From Stenotrophomonas maltophilia D457 (GTDB lineage Bacteria; Pseudomonadota; Gammaproteobacteria; Xanthomonadales; Xanthomonadaceae): a stretch of DNA of 64,000 bases. Below are positions 19,747-27,671 of the stretch, piece by piece. Numbering within the stretch: position 1 is the first letter of the stretch; each line of letters begins with the position of its first letter. The notes beneath the pieces were generated by a model. The model saw nothing but the letters and a program-made list of their open reading frames with translations. It searched no databases and was not told the origin of the DNA. A program made the position numbers and the translations under genes. The stretch covers positions 4,125,001-4,189,000 of the forward strand of contig NC_017671.1 of NCBI RefSeq assembly GCF_000284595.1, in the 5' to 3' direction.

Positions 19747-20547
19747 TCAGTGAGCGTCTTCCGACAGGCTCAGGTACACGATCGACAGCATCATGAAGAT
19801 GAAGGCCTGCAGCGGGATCACCAGCAGGTGGAACAGCATCCAGCCGAGGCCGAACACACCACCCGCGATGGCGCCGAAGAAACCGGCACCACCCAGCACC
19901 CAGATCAGCAGGAACACGATTTCGCCGCCGAACATGTTGCCGAACAGTCGCATCGCCAGCGAGATCGGCTTGCTCAGCCACTCGACGATGTTGAGGATCA
20001 GGTTGAACGGCATCATCCACTTGCCGAACGGCGCCGTCAGGAATTCCTTGACGAAGCCGACCAGGCCCTTGGACTTGAGCGCGAAGAACAGCATCAGGAA
20101 GAACACGCTGATGGCCATGCCGAGGGTGGCATTGACGTCAGCGGTCGGCACCGGCTTCCAGTAGTGCACGCCCACCCATTCCAGCGGCTTGGCGATGAAA
20201 TCGGCCGGGATCATCTTCAGCAGATTCATCAACAGGATCCAGAAGAAGATCGTGATGGCGATCGGCGTGACCAGCTTGCTCTTGCCGTGGTAGGTGTCCT
20301 TGGCCTGGCGGTCGACGAACTCCAGGCAGATCTCGACGAAGGCCTGCCACTTGCCCGGCACGCCGGCGGTGGCCTTGCGGGTCCCCAGCCAGAACGCGAC
20401 AACGATCACCAGGCCCATCAGGACGGCGGTGAGGAAGGTATCGACGTGGATATGCCAGAACATACCCTCACCCTTGCCGACCGGTGCGGTCAGGTTGTGC
20501 AGGTGATGCTGGATGTAGCTGGTAGGGGTTAGAGCCTCGCCCGCCAT
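19747..20547 (-). CDS. atpB: Fo ATP synthase a subunit
   Basis: A 266-residue membrane protein that forms the proton half-channels beside the c-ring. The essential Arg lies in SLAMRLFGNMFGGE. About six membrane helices are seen, with PVPTADVNATLGMAISVFF and the C-terminal PLQAFIFMMLSIVYLSL typical of the family. It follows atpI by 31 bp; the longer 73-bp gap before atpE contains AT-richer sequence and the strong atpE ribosome site region. Confidence 0.97.
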   Translation of the reverse strand: MAGEALTPTSYIQHHLHNLTAPVGKGEGMFWHIHVDTFLTAVLMGLVIVVAFWLGTRKATAGVPGKWQAFVEICLEFVDRQAKDTYHGKSKLVTPIAITIFFWILLMNLLKMIPADFIAKPLEWVGVHYWKPVPTADVNATLGMAISVFFLMLFFALKSKGLVGFVKEFLTAPFGKWMMPFNLILNIVEWLSKPISLAMRLFGNMFGGEIVFLLIWVLGGAGFFGAIAGGVFGLGWMLFHLLVIPLQAFIFMMLSIVYLSLSEDAH

Positions 20548-20578
20548 GTGTCCGGAACCTTCAGTTAATTGAATTCTG

Positions 20579-20944
20579 TCAACGCCTGGCCATGGCCAGG
20601 ACCTGGAACATCAAGCCGACGGCGATACCGGCCAACAGCGCCAATGCAGGCAGCTTGAAGACCAGGAACCCCACCAGCAGGACGCCGAAAACCACGACCC
20701 ACTTGGCCACGATCGCAATGATCAGGCGAGCCATCGCCGATCCTGCGGCCACCGCACCACCGCCCAGAGCCATCCGTGCCGCAACCCAGCCGCCGGCCGA
20801 AATGGCCACACCGGACGCCAGCGCGCCGAGGGCATACTTCGGACCTACCAGCAGGAAGGCCAGGGCCAGGACAGCCACCGCGGCCAGCGGGTAGACCGCG
20901 GCGCGCAGCATCAGTCGCCGACCCGCATCAACGGAGTTCAGCAC
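20579..20944 (-). CDS. atpI: ATP synthase subunit I
   Basis: A 121-residue protein with four membrane helices, first gene of the operon as usual in proteobacteria. AtpI helps c-ring assembly or Mg2+ supply and is not essential for catalysis. I used the GTG at 20944, which gives MLNSVDAGRRLMLRAAVYPL; an ATG 11 codons downstream would give a shorter form. The sequence RAAVYPLAAVAVLALAFLLVG-KYALGALASG is typical of the AtpI/UncI family. Confidence 0.88.
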   Translation of the reverse strand: MLNSVDAGRRLMLRAAVYPLAAVAVLALAFLLVGPKYALGALASGVAISAGGWVAARMALGGGAVAAGSAMARLIIAIVAKWVVVFGVLLVGFLVFKLPALALLAGIAVGLMFQVLAMARR

Positions 20945-21014
20945 AGGACGTCCCGCGTGGTTGCAAGTGGAGGGCTGAGGCGGCTACAGCAGGGGGGCCT
21001 CATCGAGCCGCCAA

Positions 21015-21044
21015 ATTATAGCAATGGGACAATTTGCGAGACAA
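21015..21044 (-). promoter_or_regulatory. Sigma-70 promoter of the atp operon
   Basis: On the minus strand the -35 TTGTCT (21039-21044) and the perfect -10 TATAAT (21015-21020) are 18 bp apart. Transcription would start near 21008, leaving a leader of about 65 nt before the atpI GTG. Confidence 0.7.
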
Positions 21045-21099
21045 CCGCTGCCTGTTCATCCCTGGAAGCCGCAAGTTGCGGTAACGGTTACATTTTTGC

Positions 21100-21285
21100 G
21101 TGCCACCCGGGGACAATGACGTCCGCGTGATGCTGCACCGCAGTATTGAACTTTGGTCGCAGGCGCGGAACTTTCGCCGGATGCGCCGGTCCGATCTTTC
21201 GACCTGCCTGCAGCAACCTCGTCGACGCTCCGCCCCGCAGGTCCCACGATGGCCCCGAAGCCCGGCTCCGGGGCCATCTTTTTGC
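21100..21285 (+). ncRNA. Candidate small RNA with its own terminator
   Basis: The 457-bp gap between atpI and the outer-membrane gene at 21402 holds no convincing protein frame. An intrinsic terminator at 21248-21283 on the plus strand ends a stretch of about 150-190 bp with no gene upstream in the same direction, as the neighbouring gene runs the other way. The terminator therefore needs a transcript starting inside this gap. The segment is rich in C tracts (CCGCCCCGCAGG, TCCCACG) that could expose anti-Shine-Dalgarno loops. The 5' end is not defined and the RNA family was not recognised. Confidence 0.4.
21248..21283 (+). terminator. Strong intrinsic terminator
   Basis: A perfect 10-bp stem GATGGCCCCG/CGGGGCCATC encloses an 11-nt loop and is followed by TTTTT. 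It precedes the gene at 21402 by about 120 bp, so it does not serve that gene. Confidence 0.8.
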
Positions 21286-21401
21286 GTCGTCGCGACAGGG
21301 CTGAACCGTGCACACTCCGTGGACCATACGTTCACGGATGGTGGACGGCGGCGTCCGGCACAGTGGTCTTCATTCTGATGAACCACTGCAAGGACTCTTC
21401 G

Positions 21402-22220
21402 ATGCGCCCCGTACCCACCCTGCTCGCCCTTTCCCTGCTCGCTGCCGGCGCCTCGTTCGCCAATTCCGCCCACGCCGCCGAAGGCGACGACCGCTTCGCC
21501 ATCCGTCTGGGTGCGATGAACATCGATTCGGACAACACGCTGCGCGGCAGCACCACCGTGGCCGGCCAGGACATCTCCCTGGACCAGGACTTCAAGCTGG
21601 GTGGCAAGGAATGGGAGCCGCGCATCGACGGCATGTTCCGCATCAGCAACCGTCAGCGCCTGCTGTTCAACTACTTCAAGTACGACAAGGACCGTCGCGA
21701 GACGCTTGACCAGGGCATTTCCTTCGGCGGTGAGAGCGTGCCGGCCGGCAGCTTCGTTAAGGGCGAGCTGAAGTACCAGGTGGCCAGCCTGGTCTATGAC
21801 TACTCGGTCGTCGATACCGACACCTTCGACCTGGGCCTGCAGATCGGTGGCGAGTACGCCAAGGTCAGCACCAAGGGCTACGCGGACCTGGGCACGGTGT
21901 ATGAAGGCCAGTTCCTCAACGAGAAGGCCGATGGCGTGGCACCGGTGGTGGGTGCGCGCATGACCTTCACTCCGTCCGAGCGCTGGATGATCACGCTGCA
22001 GGGCCAGTACCTGAACACGCGCTGGGGCAGTTTCGATGACTACAAGGGCGACCTGAGCCGCGCCAATGCGATCGTCGATTACCGCTTCACCAAGAACTTC
22101 GGTGTGTTCGCCGGCTACGACTGGTTCAAGCTGGACGTGGACAAGAAGGGCAGCGACGGCACGGTCGGCCTGAAGCAGGAATTCAAGGGCCCGGTGGCCG
22201 GTATCAGCTTCGTGTTCTGA
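21402..22220 (+). CDS. OmpW/OmpA-type outer-membrane beta-barrel protein, function unknown
   Basis: A 272-residue protein with a clear signal peptide (MRPVPTLLALSLLAAGASFANSAHA) and then alternating aromatic/hydrophobic strands suited to an 8- to 12-stranded barrel (RQRLLFNYFKYDKD, VASLVYDYSVVDTDTFDLGLQIGGEYA, WMITLQGQYLN). It ends in Phe (GISFVF), the usual BAM recognition residue. ATG 21402 was preferred to the ATG eight codons upstream because AAGGA lies at the right distance. The ligand is unknown. A terminator follows at 22255. Confidence 0.85.
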   Translation: MRPVPTLLALSLLAAGASFANSAHAAEGDDRFAIRLGAMNIDSDNTLRGSTTVAGQDISLDQDFKLGGKEWEPRIDGMFRISNRQRLLFNYFKYDKDRRETLDQGISFGGESVPAGSFVKGELKYQVASLVYDYSVVDTDTFDLGLQIGGEYAKVSTKGYADLGTVYEGQFLNEKADGVAPVVGARMTFTPSERWMITLQGQYLNTRWGSFDDYKGDLSRANAIVDYRFTKNFGVFAGYDWFKLDVDKKGSDGTVGLKQEFKGPVAGISFVF

Positions 22221-22254
22221 TCCCCTGCCCCTTCCACGGCATCTTCTCTCCTGG

Positions 22255-22288
22255 CGCGGCCTCCGGAACATCGGGGCCGCGTTTTTTC
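22255..22288 (+). terminator. Intrinsic terminator after the outer-membrane gene
   Basis: The stem CGCGGCC/GGCCGCG is followed by six T residues, 35 bp after the stop codon. Confidence 0.85.
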
Positions 22289-22317
22289 TTTGCATCGTCG
22301 AGCAGAAAAGCAGGCTG

Positions 22318-23095
22318 GTCGAGCGCTGGGGGAAGAGGGGCTTGCGTGCGAATGTCCCCCGGCGCCGGCCTACGGCCGTCACCTCCTCCTTTACTTCGCA
22401 CACAAGCCCCTCTTCGTGTCAGGCATCCAGGCGGGCCAGGCTGTGGCTCTCGACTATCCGCAAGCCGAGCCGCTGCGCGGGTGGCAGGCGTTTGGACAAA
22501 GTAGAGGAGGAGGCGACCGCCAAAGGCGGACGACGGGGGACATTTGTCCAGACGCCTGCCACCCGCGCACCGGCCCAGACCTTCGCGGTGGCAGTTGCCG
22601 TAGACGCAGGCGTGGTCGAGCGCTGGGGGAAGAGGGGCTTGCGTGCGAATGTCCCCCGGCGCCGGCCTACGGCCGGCGCCTCCTCCTTTACTTCGCACAC
22701 AAGCCCCTCTTCCCTCGCGTGTCAGGCATCCAGGCGGGCCAGGCTGTGGCTCTCGACTATCCGCAAGCCGAGCCGCTGCGCGGGTGGCAGGCGTTTGGAC
22801 AAAGTAAAGGAGGAGGCGACCGCCGAAGGCGGACGACGGGGGACATTTATCCAGACGCCTGCCACCCGCACAGCGGCCCAGACCTTCGCGGTGGCAGTTG
22901 CCGTAGACGCAGGCGTGGTCGAGCGCCGGAGGGAGAGGGCATCCGGGCGGCTTTGGCACTGCTCTCGACCGTCCGCAAGCCGAGCCGCTGCGCGGGTGGC
23001 GGGCATTTCGACAAAGTAAAGGAGGAGGCGACCGCCGCAGGCGGACGACGGGGGACATTTGTCGAAATGCCTGCCACCCGTGCAGTGGCCCCACC
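22318..23095. repeat. Array of large hairpin repeats with fixed 42-nt cores and variable arms
   Basis: This gene-free stretch is a set of near-tandem units beginning at about 22318, 22615 and 22918 (offsets 297 and 303 bp; the third unit is shorter). It contains five long hairpins. Cores lie at 22353-22394 (reverse), 22501-22542, 22650-22691 (reverse), 22804-22845 and 23016-23057. Every core is 42 nt, reading GTARAGGAGGAGG at one end and GGGGGACA at the other with an inner stem. Arms are of two unrelated sequences: a 21-bp arm (22332-22352/22395-22415 and 22629-22649/22692-22712) and a roughly 25-27-bp arm (22474-22500/22543-22569, 22777-22803/22846-22870, 22989-23015/23058-23084). The last pair differs from the others by matched changes on both sides. 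Long open frames crossing here are a by-product of the repeats. Confidence 0.9.
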
Positions 23096-23117
23096 CTTTG
23101 CTGCAGCACTGATCGAA

Positions 23118-23149
23118 GAAAAAAAGCCCCGGCAGATGCCAGGGCTTTT
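23118..23149 (-). terminator. Intrinsic terminator of the lpd transcript
   Basis: On the minus strand the stem AGCCCTGGCA/TGCCGGGGCT with a short loop is followed by a run of T residues. It lies 23 bp beyond the lpd stop. Confidence 0.85.
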
Positions 23150-23171
23150 CGTTCGGAACGGCGCGGACGCC

Positions 23172-24974
23172 TTACTTCTTCTTCGGCATGTACAGATCGG
23201 TGATCGTGCCGTCGTAGATTTCCGAGGCCATCGCCACCGACTCGCTCAGCGTCGGATGCGCATGGATGGTGTGGCCGATGTCTTCCGCTTCCGCCCCCAT
23301 CTCGATCGCCAGGCCGATCTCGGCCAGCAGGTCGCCGGCATGCACGCCGACGATCGCGCCACCGATGATGCGGTGGGTCTCTTCGTCGAAGATCAGCTTG
23401 GTGAAGCCCTCGGTGCGACCGATGCCGATCGCGCGGCCACTGGCGGCCCACGGGAACTTGGCCACGCCGACCTTCAGGCCCTTGGCCTTGGCTTCGGTCT
23501 CGGTCACGCCGACCCAGGCGATTTCCGGGTTGGTGTAGGCCACCGACGGAATCACGCGGGCGACCCACTCCTTCTTGTGGCCGGCTGCCACTTCAGCGGC
23601 CAGCTTGCCCTCGTGCGTGGCCTTGTGGGCCAGCATCGGGTTGCCGACGATGTCGCCGATGGCAAAGATGTGCGGCACGTTGGTACGCATCTGCCGATCG
23701 ACCGGGATGAAGCCGCGGTCGGTGACCTGCACGCCGGCCTTCTCGGCATCGATCTTCTTGCCGTTCGGCGAGCGGCCCACGGCCACCAGCACGCGGTCGA
23801 AGGTGCCCTGCGCCAGCGCAGGCGCCTGGCCTTCCTCGGCGGCTTCGAAGGTCACGGTGATGCCCTTGGCATCGGCGGTGACGCCCGAGGCCTTGGTCTT
23901 CAGGTGCACGTCGATGCCCTGCTTCTTCAGGCGGTCGGCCAGCGGCTTGACCAGGTCCTTGTCGGCGCCCGGCATCAGCTGGTCCATGAACTCGACCACG
24001 GTGACCTTGCTGCCCAGCGCGCTGTACACGGTGGCCATTTCCAGGCCGATGATGCCGCCGCCGACGACCAGCAGCGAGCCCGGCACTTCGGCCAGCTCCA
24101 GCGCATCGGTGGAATCCATCACGCGCTTGTCGTCCCACGGGAAGTTCGGCAGCTTCACCGCCTGCGAACCGGCGGCGATGATGCACTTCTGGAAGCGCAG
24201 CAGCTGGGTGCTGCCGTCAGCCGCGGTGATTTCCAGCTCGTTGGCCGAAACAAACCTGCCGACGCCCTGCACGTTGCGGACCTTGCGCTGCTTGGCCATG
24301 CCGGCCAGGCCCTTGGTCAGCTGGTTGACGACCTTTTCCTTGTACGCGCGCAGCTTGTCCAGGGTGATGGTCGGCTTGCCGAACTCGACGCCGAAATCAC
24401 CGGCGTGGGCAACCTCGTCGATGACCGCTGCGGCGTGCAGCAGCGCCTTGGACGGAATGCAGCCCACGTTGAGGCAGACGCCGCCGAGGCTGGCGTAACG
24501 TTCGACCAGCACCGTATCCAGGCCGACGTCGGCGGCGCGGAACGCAGCCGTGTAGCCGCCCGGGCCCGAGCCCAGCACGACCATTTCGCACTCGATATCG
24601 GCCGGCTTGCCACTGGACAGCGCCGGCTTCGGCGCAGCCGGTTCGGCCGGGGCGCGGTGCGACGGGGTCACCGGCGGCTTGCTGGCCGGGGCGGCCGGAG
24701 CCGGCGCGGCGGCCTTGGCCGGGGCTTCGGCGGCGCCTTCAGCGTCCAGCACCACGACCACGGCGCCTTCGGACAGGGTATCGCCCAGCTTGACCTTGAT
24801 TTCCTTGACCACGCCGGCGGCCGAGGACGGCACTTCCAGGGTGGCCTTGTCCGACTCCAGGGTTACCAGACCCTGGTCCTTCTTCACCGTGTCGCCGACG
24901 GCGACCAACACTTCGATCACCGGCACATCGCTGTAATCGCCGATGTCGGGAACCTTGACTTCAATCGTGGCCAT
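23172..24974 (-). CDS. lpdA: Dihydrolipoyl dehydrogenase (E3) with N-terminal lipoyl domain
   Basis: E3 of the pyruvate dehydrogenase complex reoxidises dihydrolipoyl groups with FAD and NAD+. At 600 residues it is longer than the usual 475 because of a lipoyl domain (1-80, lipoyl Lys43 in ESDKATLEV) and an Ala/Pro-rich linker (about 82-125). The enzyme part has the FAD motif VLGSGPGGYTAAFRAAD, the redox pair GGVCLNVGCIPSK (Cys167/Cys172), an NAD fold VVGGGIIGLEMA, and the C-terminal catalytic HAHPTLSE. Such fusions are known in Neisseria and Xanthomonadaceae. It follows aceF after 107 bp. No aceE is adjacent. Confidence 0.95.
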   Translation of the reverse strand: MATIEVKVPDIGDYSDVPVIEVLVAVGDTVKKDQGLVTLESDKATLEVPSSAAGVVKEIKVKLGDTLSEGAVVVVLDAEGAAEAPAKAAAPAPAAPASKPPVTPSHRAPAEPAAPKPALSSGKPADIECEMVVLGSGPGGYTAAFRAADVGLDTVLVERYASLGGVCLNVGCIPSKALLHAAAVIDEVAHAGDFGVEFGKPTITLDKLRAYKEKVVNQLTKGLAGMAKQRKVRNVQGVGRFVSANELEITAADGSTQLLRFQKCIIAAGSQAVKLPNFPWDDKRVMDSTDALELAEVPGSLLVVGGGIIGLEMATVYSALGSKVTVVEFMDQLMPGADKDLVKPLADRLKKQGIDVHLKTKASGVTADAKGITVTFEAAEEGQAPALAQGTFDRVLVAVGRSPNGKKIDAEKAGVQVTDRGFIPVDRQMRTNVPHIFAIGDIVGNPMLAHKATHEGKLAAEVAAGHKKEWVARVIPSVAYTNPEIAWVGVTETEAKAKGLKVGVAKFPWAASGRAIGIGRTEGFTKLIFDEETHRIIGGAIVGVHAGDLLAEIGLAIEMGAEAEDIGHTIHAHPTLSESVAMASEIYDGTITDLYMPKKK

Positions 24975-25081
24975 GGTGGGTTTTCCTCGTGCCCGCCCGG
25001 CGGCGCCGGCGGGCTGTCACTGCATCTGTTCACGCGGCCGCGCCAGGGGCTGCGGCCGCACGGTGGGGGCGAAGCGGTGCC

Positions 25082-26410
25082 TTACAGCAGCACGCGGCGC
25101 ATGTCGGCCAGTACCTGCGACAGGTACGTGGTGAAGCGTGCGGCCAGTGCGCCGTCGATGACGCGGTGGTCGTAGCTCAGCGACAGCGGCAGCATCAGCT
25201 TCGGTGCGAATTCCTTGCCGTTCCAGACCGGCTGGATGGACGACTTGGAGACGCCGAGGATGGCCACTTCCGGTGCGTTGACGATCGGGGTGAACGCGGT
25301 GCCGCCGATGCCGCCCAACGAGCTGATCGAGAAGCAGCCGCCGCTCATGTCCGCCGGGCCCAGCTTGCCGTCGCGTGCCTTCTTGGCCAGTTCGCCGGTT
25401 TCCTGCGCGATCTGCACCACGCCCTTCTTGTCCACGTCGCGGATGACCGGCACGACCAGGCCGTTCGGCGTGTCGGCGGCGAAACCGATGTGGAAGTACT
25501 TCTTCAGGGTCAGGTTTTCACCGCTGGCATCGAGCGAGGCGTTGAATTCCGGGAACTTCTTCAGCGCTGCGGCGCTGGCCTTGATCAGGAAGGCGAGCAT
25601 GGTCAGCTTGATGCCGGCCTTCTCGTTCTCCTTGTTCAACGCCACGCGCAGGCCTTCCAGGTCGGTGATGTCGGCCTGCTCGAACTGGGTGACGTGCGGG
25701 ATCATGGCCCAGTTGCGGGCCAGGTTCGCACCGGAGATCTTCTTGATGCGCGACAGCGGCTGGACTTCGGTCTCGCCGAACTTGCTGAAGTCGACCTTCG
25801 GCCACGGCAGCAGGTTCAGGCCACCACCAGCGGCGACGGCGCCACCGGCAGCGGCCGGCACGCCACCGCTGAGCGCGGCCTTGACGAACTTCTGTACGTC
25901 ACCCTTGGTGATGCGGCCCCCCTTCTCGGTGCCGTTGATCTGCAGCAGGTCCACGCCCAGCTCGCGGGCGAACACGCGCACCGCCGGGGTGGCGTACGGC
26001 ACCTTGGCCGGCAACACGCCATCGGCATTGAACTGCACCGGCGGGCTGGACGGGGTACCGGCCGAGGCGATCTCGCGGGCCGCCAGCTTGTCCGGCTGCG
26101 CCGGCACAGCGACCGGCTCGACCTTGGTGGCGGTCTCTGCGGCAGCCGGAGCGGCAGCTGCAGCGGCCTTGGTCGGCGCCGGCGCGCCAGCACCCTCGGC
26201 TTCGATGATGGCAACCACGTCGCCTTGCGACAGATTGTCGCCCACCTTGACCTTGATCTCCTTGACCACGCCGGCCACAGACGACGGCACTTCCATGGTG
26301 GCCTTGTCGCTTTCCAGCGTGACCAGGCCCTGGTCCTTCTTGACCGTATCGCCCACGGCGACCAGCACTTCGATGACCGGAATGCCGGCGTAGTCGCCGA
26401 TGTCCGGCAC
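25082..26410 (-). CDS. aceF: Dihydrolipoyllysine acetyltransferase (E2), main part downstream of a frameshift
   Basis: E2 transfers the acetyl group from lipoamide to CoA. This frame contains the second lipoyl domain (from VPDIGDYAGIPVIEV), an Ala/Pro linker, the E3-binding peripheral domain (YATPAVRVFARELGVDLLQINGTEKGGRITKGDVQKF), and the catalytic CAT-like domain ending with SYDHRVIDGALAARFTTYL, whose His and Asp are catalytic. The coordinate start is a GTG; the frame stays open upstream to about 26455, where the first lipoyl domain is in a different frame. Restoring one reading frame needs a single -1 shift (or one-base indel) between about 26410 and 26475. Either the strain carries a broken aceF, or there is a sequencing error, or the two pieces are made separately. 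Confidence 0.8.
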   Translation of the reverse strand: MPDIGDYAGIPVIEVLVAVGDTVKKDQGLVTLESDKATMEVPSSVAGVVKEIKVKVGDNLSQGDVVAIIEAEGAGAPAPTKAAAAAAPAAAETATKVEPVAVPAQPDKLAAREIASAGTPSSPPVQFNADGVLPAKVPYATPAVRVFARELGVDLLQINGTEKGGRITKGDVQKFVKAALSGGVPAAAGGAVAAGGGLNLLPWPKVDFSKFGETEVQPLSRIKKISGANLARNWAMIPHVTQFEQADITDLEGLRVALNKENEKAGIKLTMLAFLIKASAAALKKFPEFNASLDASGENLTLKKYFHIGFAADTPNGLVVPVIRDVDKKGVVQIAQETGELAKKARDGKLGPADMSGGCFSISSLGGIGGTAFTPIVNAPEVAILGVSKSSIQPVWNGKEFAPKLMLPLSLSYDHRVIDGALAARFTTYLSQVLADMRRVLL

Positions 26411-26457
26411 CAGGGCTTCAACCGCACCACCGCTGGCAGCCGGAGCGGCCGGCAGTC

Positions 26458-26802
26458 TCAGGGCGCGCTCTGGGTGGCGGCAGCCGGGGCAGCGGCCTTG
26501 GCCGGTGCCGGTGCCGGTGCCGGTGCGGCAGCGGCCGGCTTGGCGGCTTCGGCTTCGCCTTCGGCCACTTCGATCAGGGCCACGACCTTGCCTTCGGACA
26601 GGCTGTCGCCCACTTTGACCTTGAGCTCCTTGACCACGCCCGCCACCGAGGACGGCACTTCCATGGTCGCCTTGTCGCTTTCCAGCGTCACCAGGCCCTG
26701 GTCCTTCTTGACCGTGTCGCCGACGGCGACAAGCACCTCGATTACCGGGATATCGCTGTAGTCACCGATATCGGGGACAAGTGCTTCCTTGATTTCGGCC
26801 AT
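26458..26802 (-). pseudogene. aceF: N-terminal lipoyl-domain fragment of E2, separated by a frameshift
   Basis: ATG 26802 (MAEIKEALVPDIGDYSD) begins a complete lipoyl domain with the lipoylation motif ESDKATMEVPSS, followed by an Ala/Pro linker. The frame then stops at TGA 26458-26460 after QSAP. The next lipoyl domain continues directly downstream in the -1 frame with no gap in the domain order, so both belong to one original gene of about 570 codons. As written, only a 114-residue lipoyl protein would be made from this start. No slippery heptamer typical of programmed frameshifting is visible at the junction. Confidence 0.75.
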
Positions 26803-26969
26803 GGGGATAACTCCGGCAATCTGGTGTAGGGAAACGTCTATTGTGCGGCCAGCGGGGTCCAGCGCCAACCGTTACAGGTGTTTTCAGTACGCACGCAGCC
26901 GGGACAGGCTGTTGCCCATGGGTCGGGTGCGCGACCAGTCGGTAGCGTATTGTCCAGGCGATGTCCGCT

Positions 26970-27485
26970 TCATGTCGCCCGCGCGTCGGCCACCGGCTGC
27001 CAGGCCTGGCGCAGGCGCGGCAACGACCACGCCGCATTGGCAGGGCTGGTCGACGGCAGCGCGACCACCTTCGGCGGGGCCTCCAGCCGCGGCAACACCC
27101 AGCGCTGGAATGCCTGCAATGACGCGCCGCCATTGCAGCCGATCAGCGTCAGCTCAGGCAACGTGGCGATCAGTTCCGGCAGTGCATTGGCCACTTCCGT
27201 GCCATGCACGATGTCCGCATCCAGGCTGCCGCGCCGCTCGCAGCGCCCGATCACATCCCACAGGCCGATGCCTGCGGCGTTCAACGCCTGCAGCCGTTGC
27301 GCATAGGGCAGATCCGCGTCGAAACCGCAGATATCGGCCATCAGCGGCCAGAAGCGGTTGCGAGGATGCGCGTAGTAGCGCTGCTCCTGCAGGGATGCCA
27401 CGCCTGGCATCGAGCCCAGCAGCAGCACCCGGCATCCCACGTTCACCTGCGCTGGCAGGCCAATGCACAACGTTGCTGCGCTCAC
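26970..27485 (-). CDS. DNA-deoxyinosine / uracil-DNA glycosylase, family 6-like
   Basis: A 171-residue base-excision repair enzyme of the UDG superfamily. Motif 1 is LLLGSMPGVASLQEQRYYAHPRNRFWPLM, with the Asn of the HPRNRFW segment that defines hypoxanthine-DNA glycosylases. The C-terminal motif LPSTSPANA carries the DNA-contact Ser loop. I chose GTG 27485 because GGAGA lies six bases upstream; ATG codons further upstream (27530) have no ribosome site and add residues without family similarity. It is separated from aceF by 167 bp, so it probably has its own transcript. Confidence 0.8.
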   Translation of the reverse strand: MSAATLCIGLPAQVNVGCRVLLLGSMPGVASLQEQRYYAHPRNRFWPLMADICGFDADLPYAQRLQALNAAGIGLWDVIGRCERRGSLDADIVHGTEVANALPELIATLPELTLIGCNGGASLQAFQRWVLPRLEAPPKVVALPSTSPANAAWSLPRLRQAWQPVADARAT

Positions 27486-27671
27486 ATCTTCTCCAACTGC
27501 ATGAATGTCGGCGAGAGCAGAAAACGCCATGAATAAAGGCATTCCGCACCCGTCGCTGAACAAGGAAAACTATTTTTTAACGTGCGTCGGATTCGATTCA
27601 TGTTGGGGCGACTACGGTGTGCTCGCCCCGCAACCGGGGGCCCAAAACAAGAAACATTAGGAGATACCCCC

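Noticed and set aside
22318..23095. Possible CRISPR array because of repeated units
   Set aside because: Units are about 300 bp with long inverted arms; there are no 28-36-bp direct repeats with unique spacers and no cas genes.
22290..25175. A 961-codon open frame on the plus strand across the repeat array and the lpd region
   Set aside because: It is the shadow of lpd on the opposite strand joined to the palindromic repeat array. The translation is low-complexity and has no domain.
26400..26480. Programmed ribosomal frameshift in aceF
   Set aside because: No X-XXY-YYZ slippery heptamer or downstream pseudoknot is evident at the junction; an indel or sequence error is simpler.
27486..27563. 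Longer start of the DNA glycosylase at ATG 27530 or the TTG at 27563
   Set aside because: Neither has a ribosome site and the added residues are not like the family; GTG 27485 has GGAGA at correct spacing.
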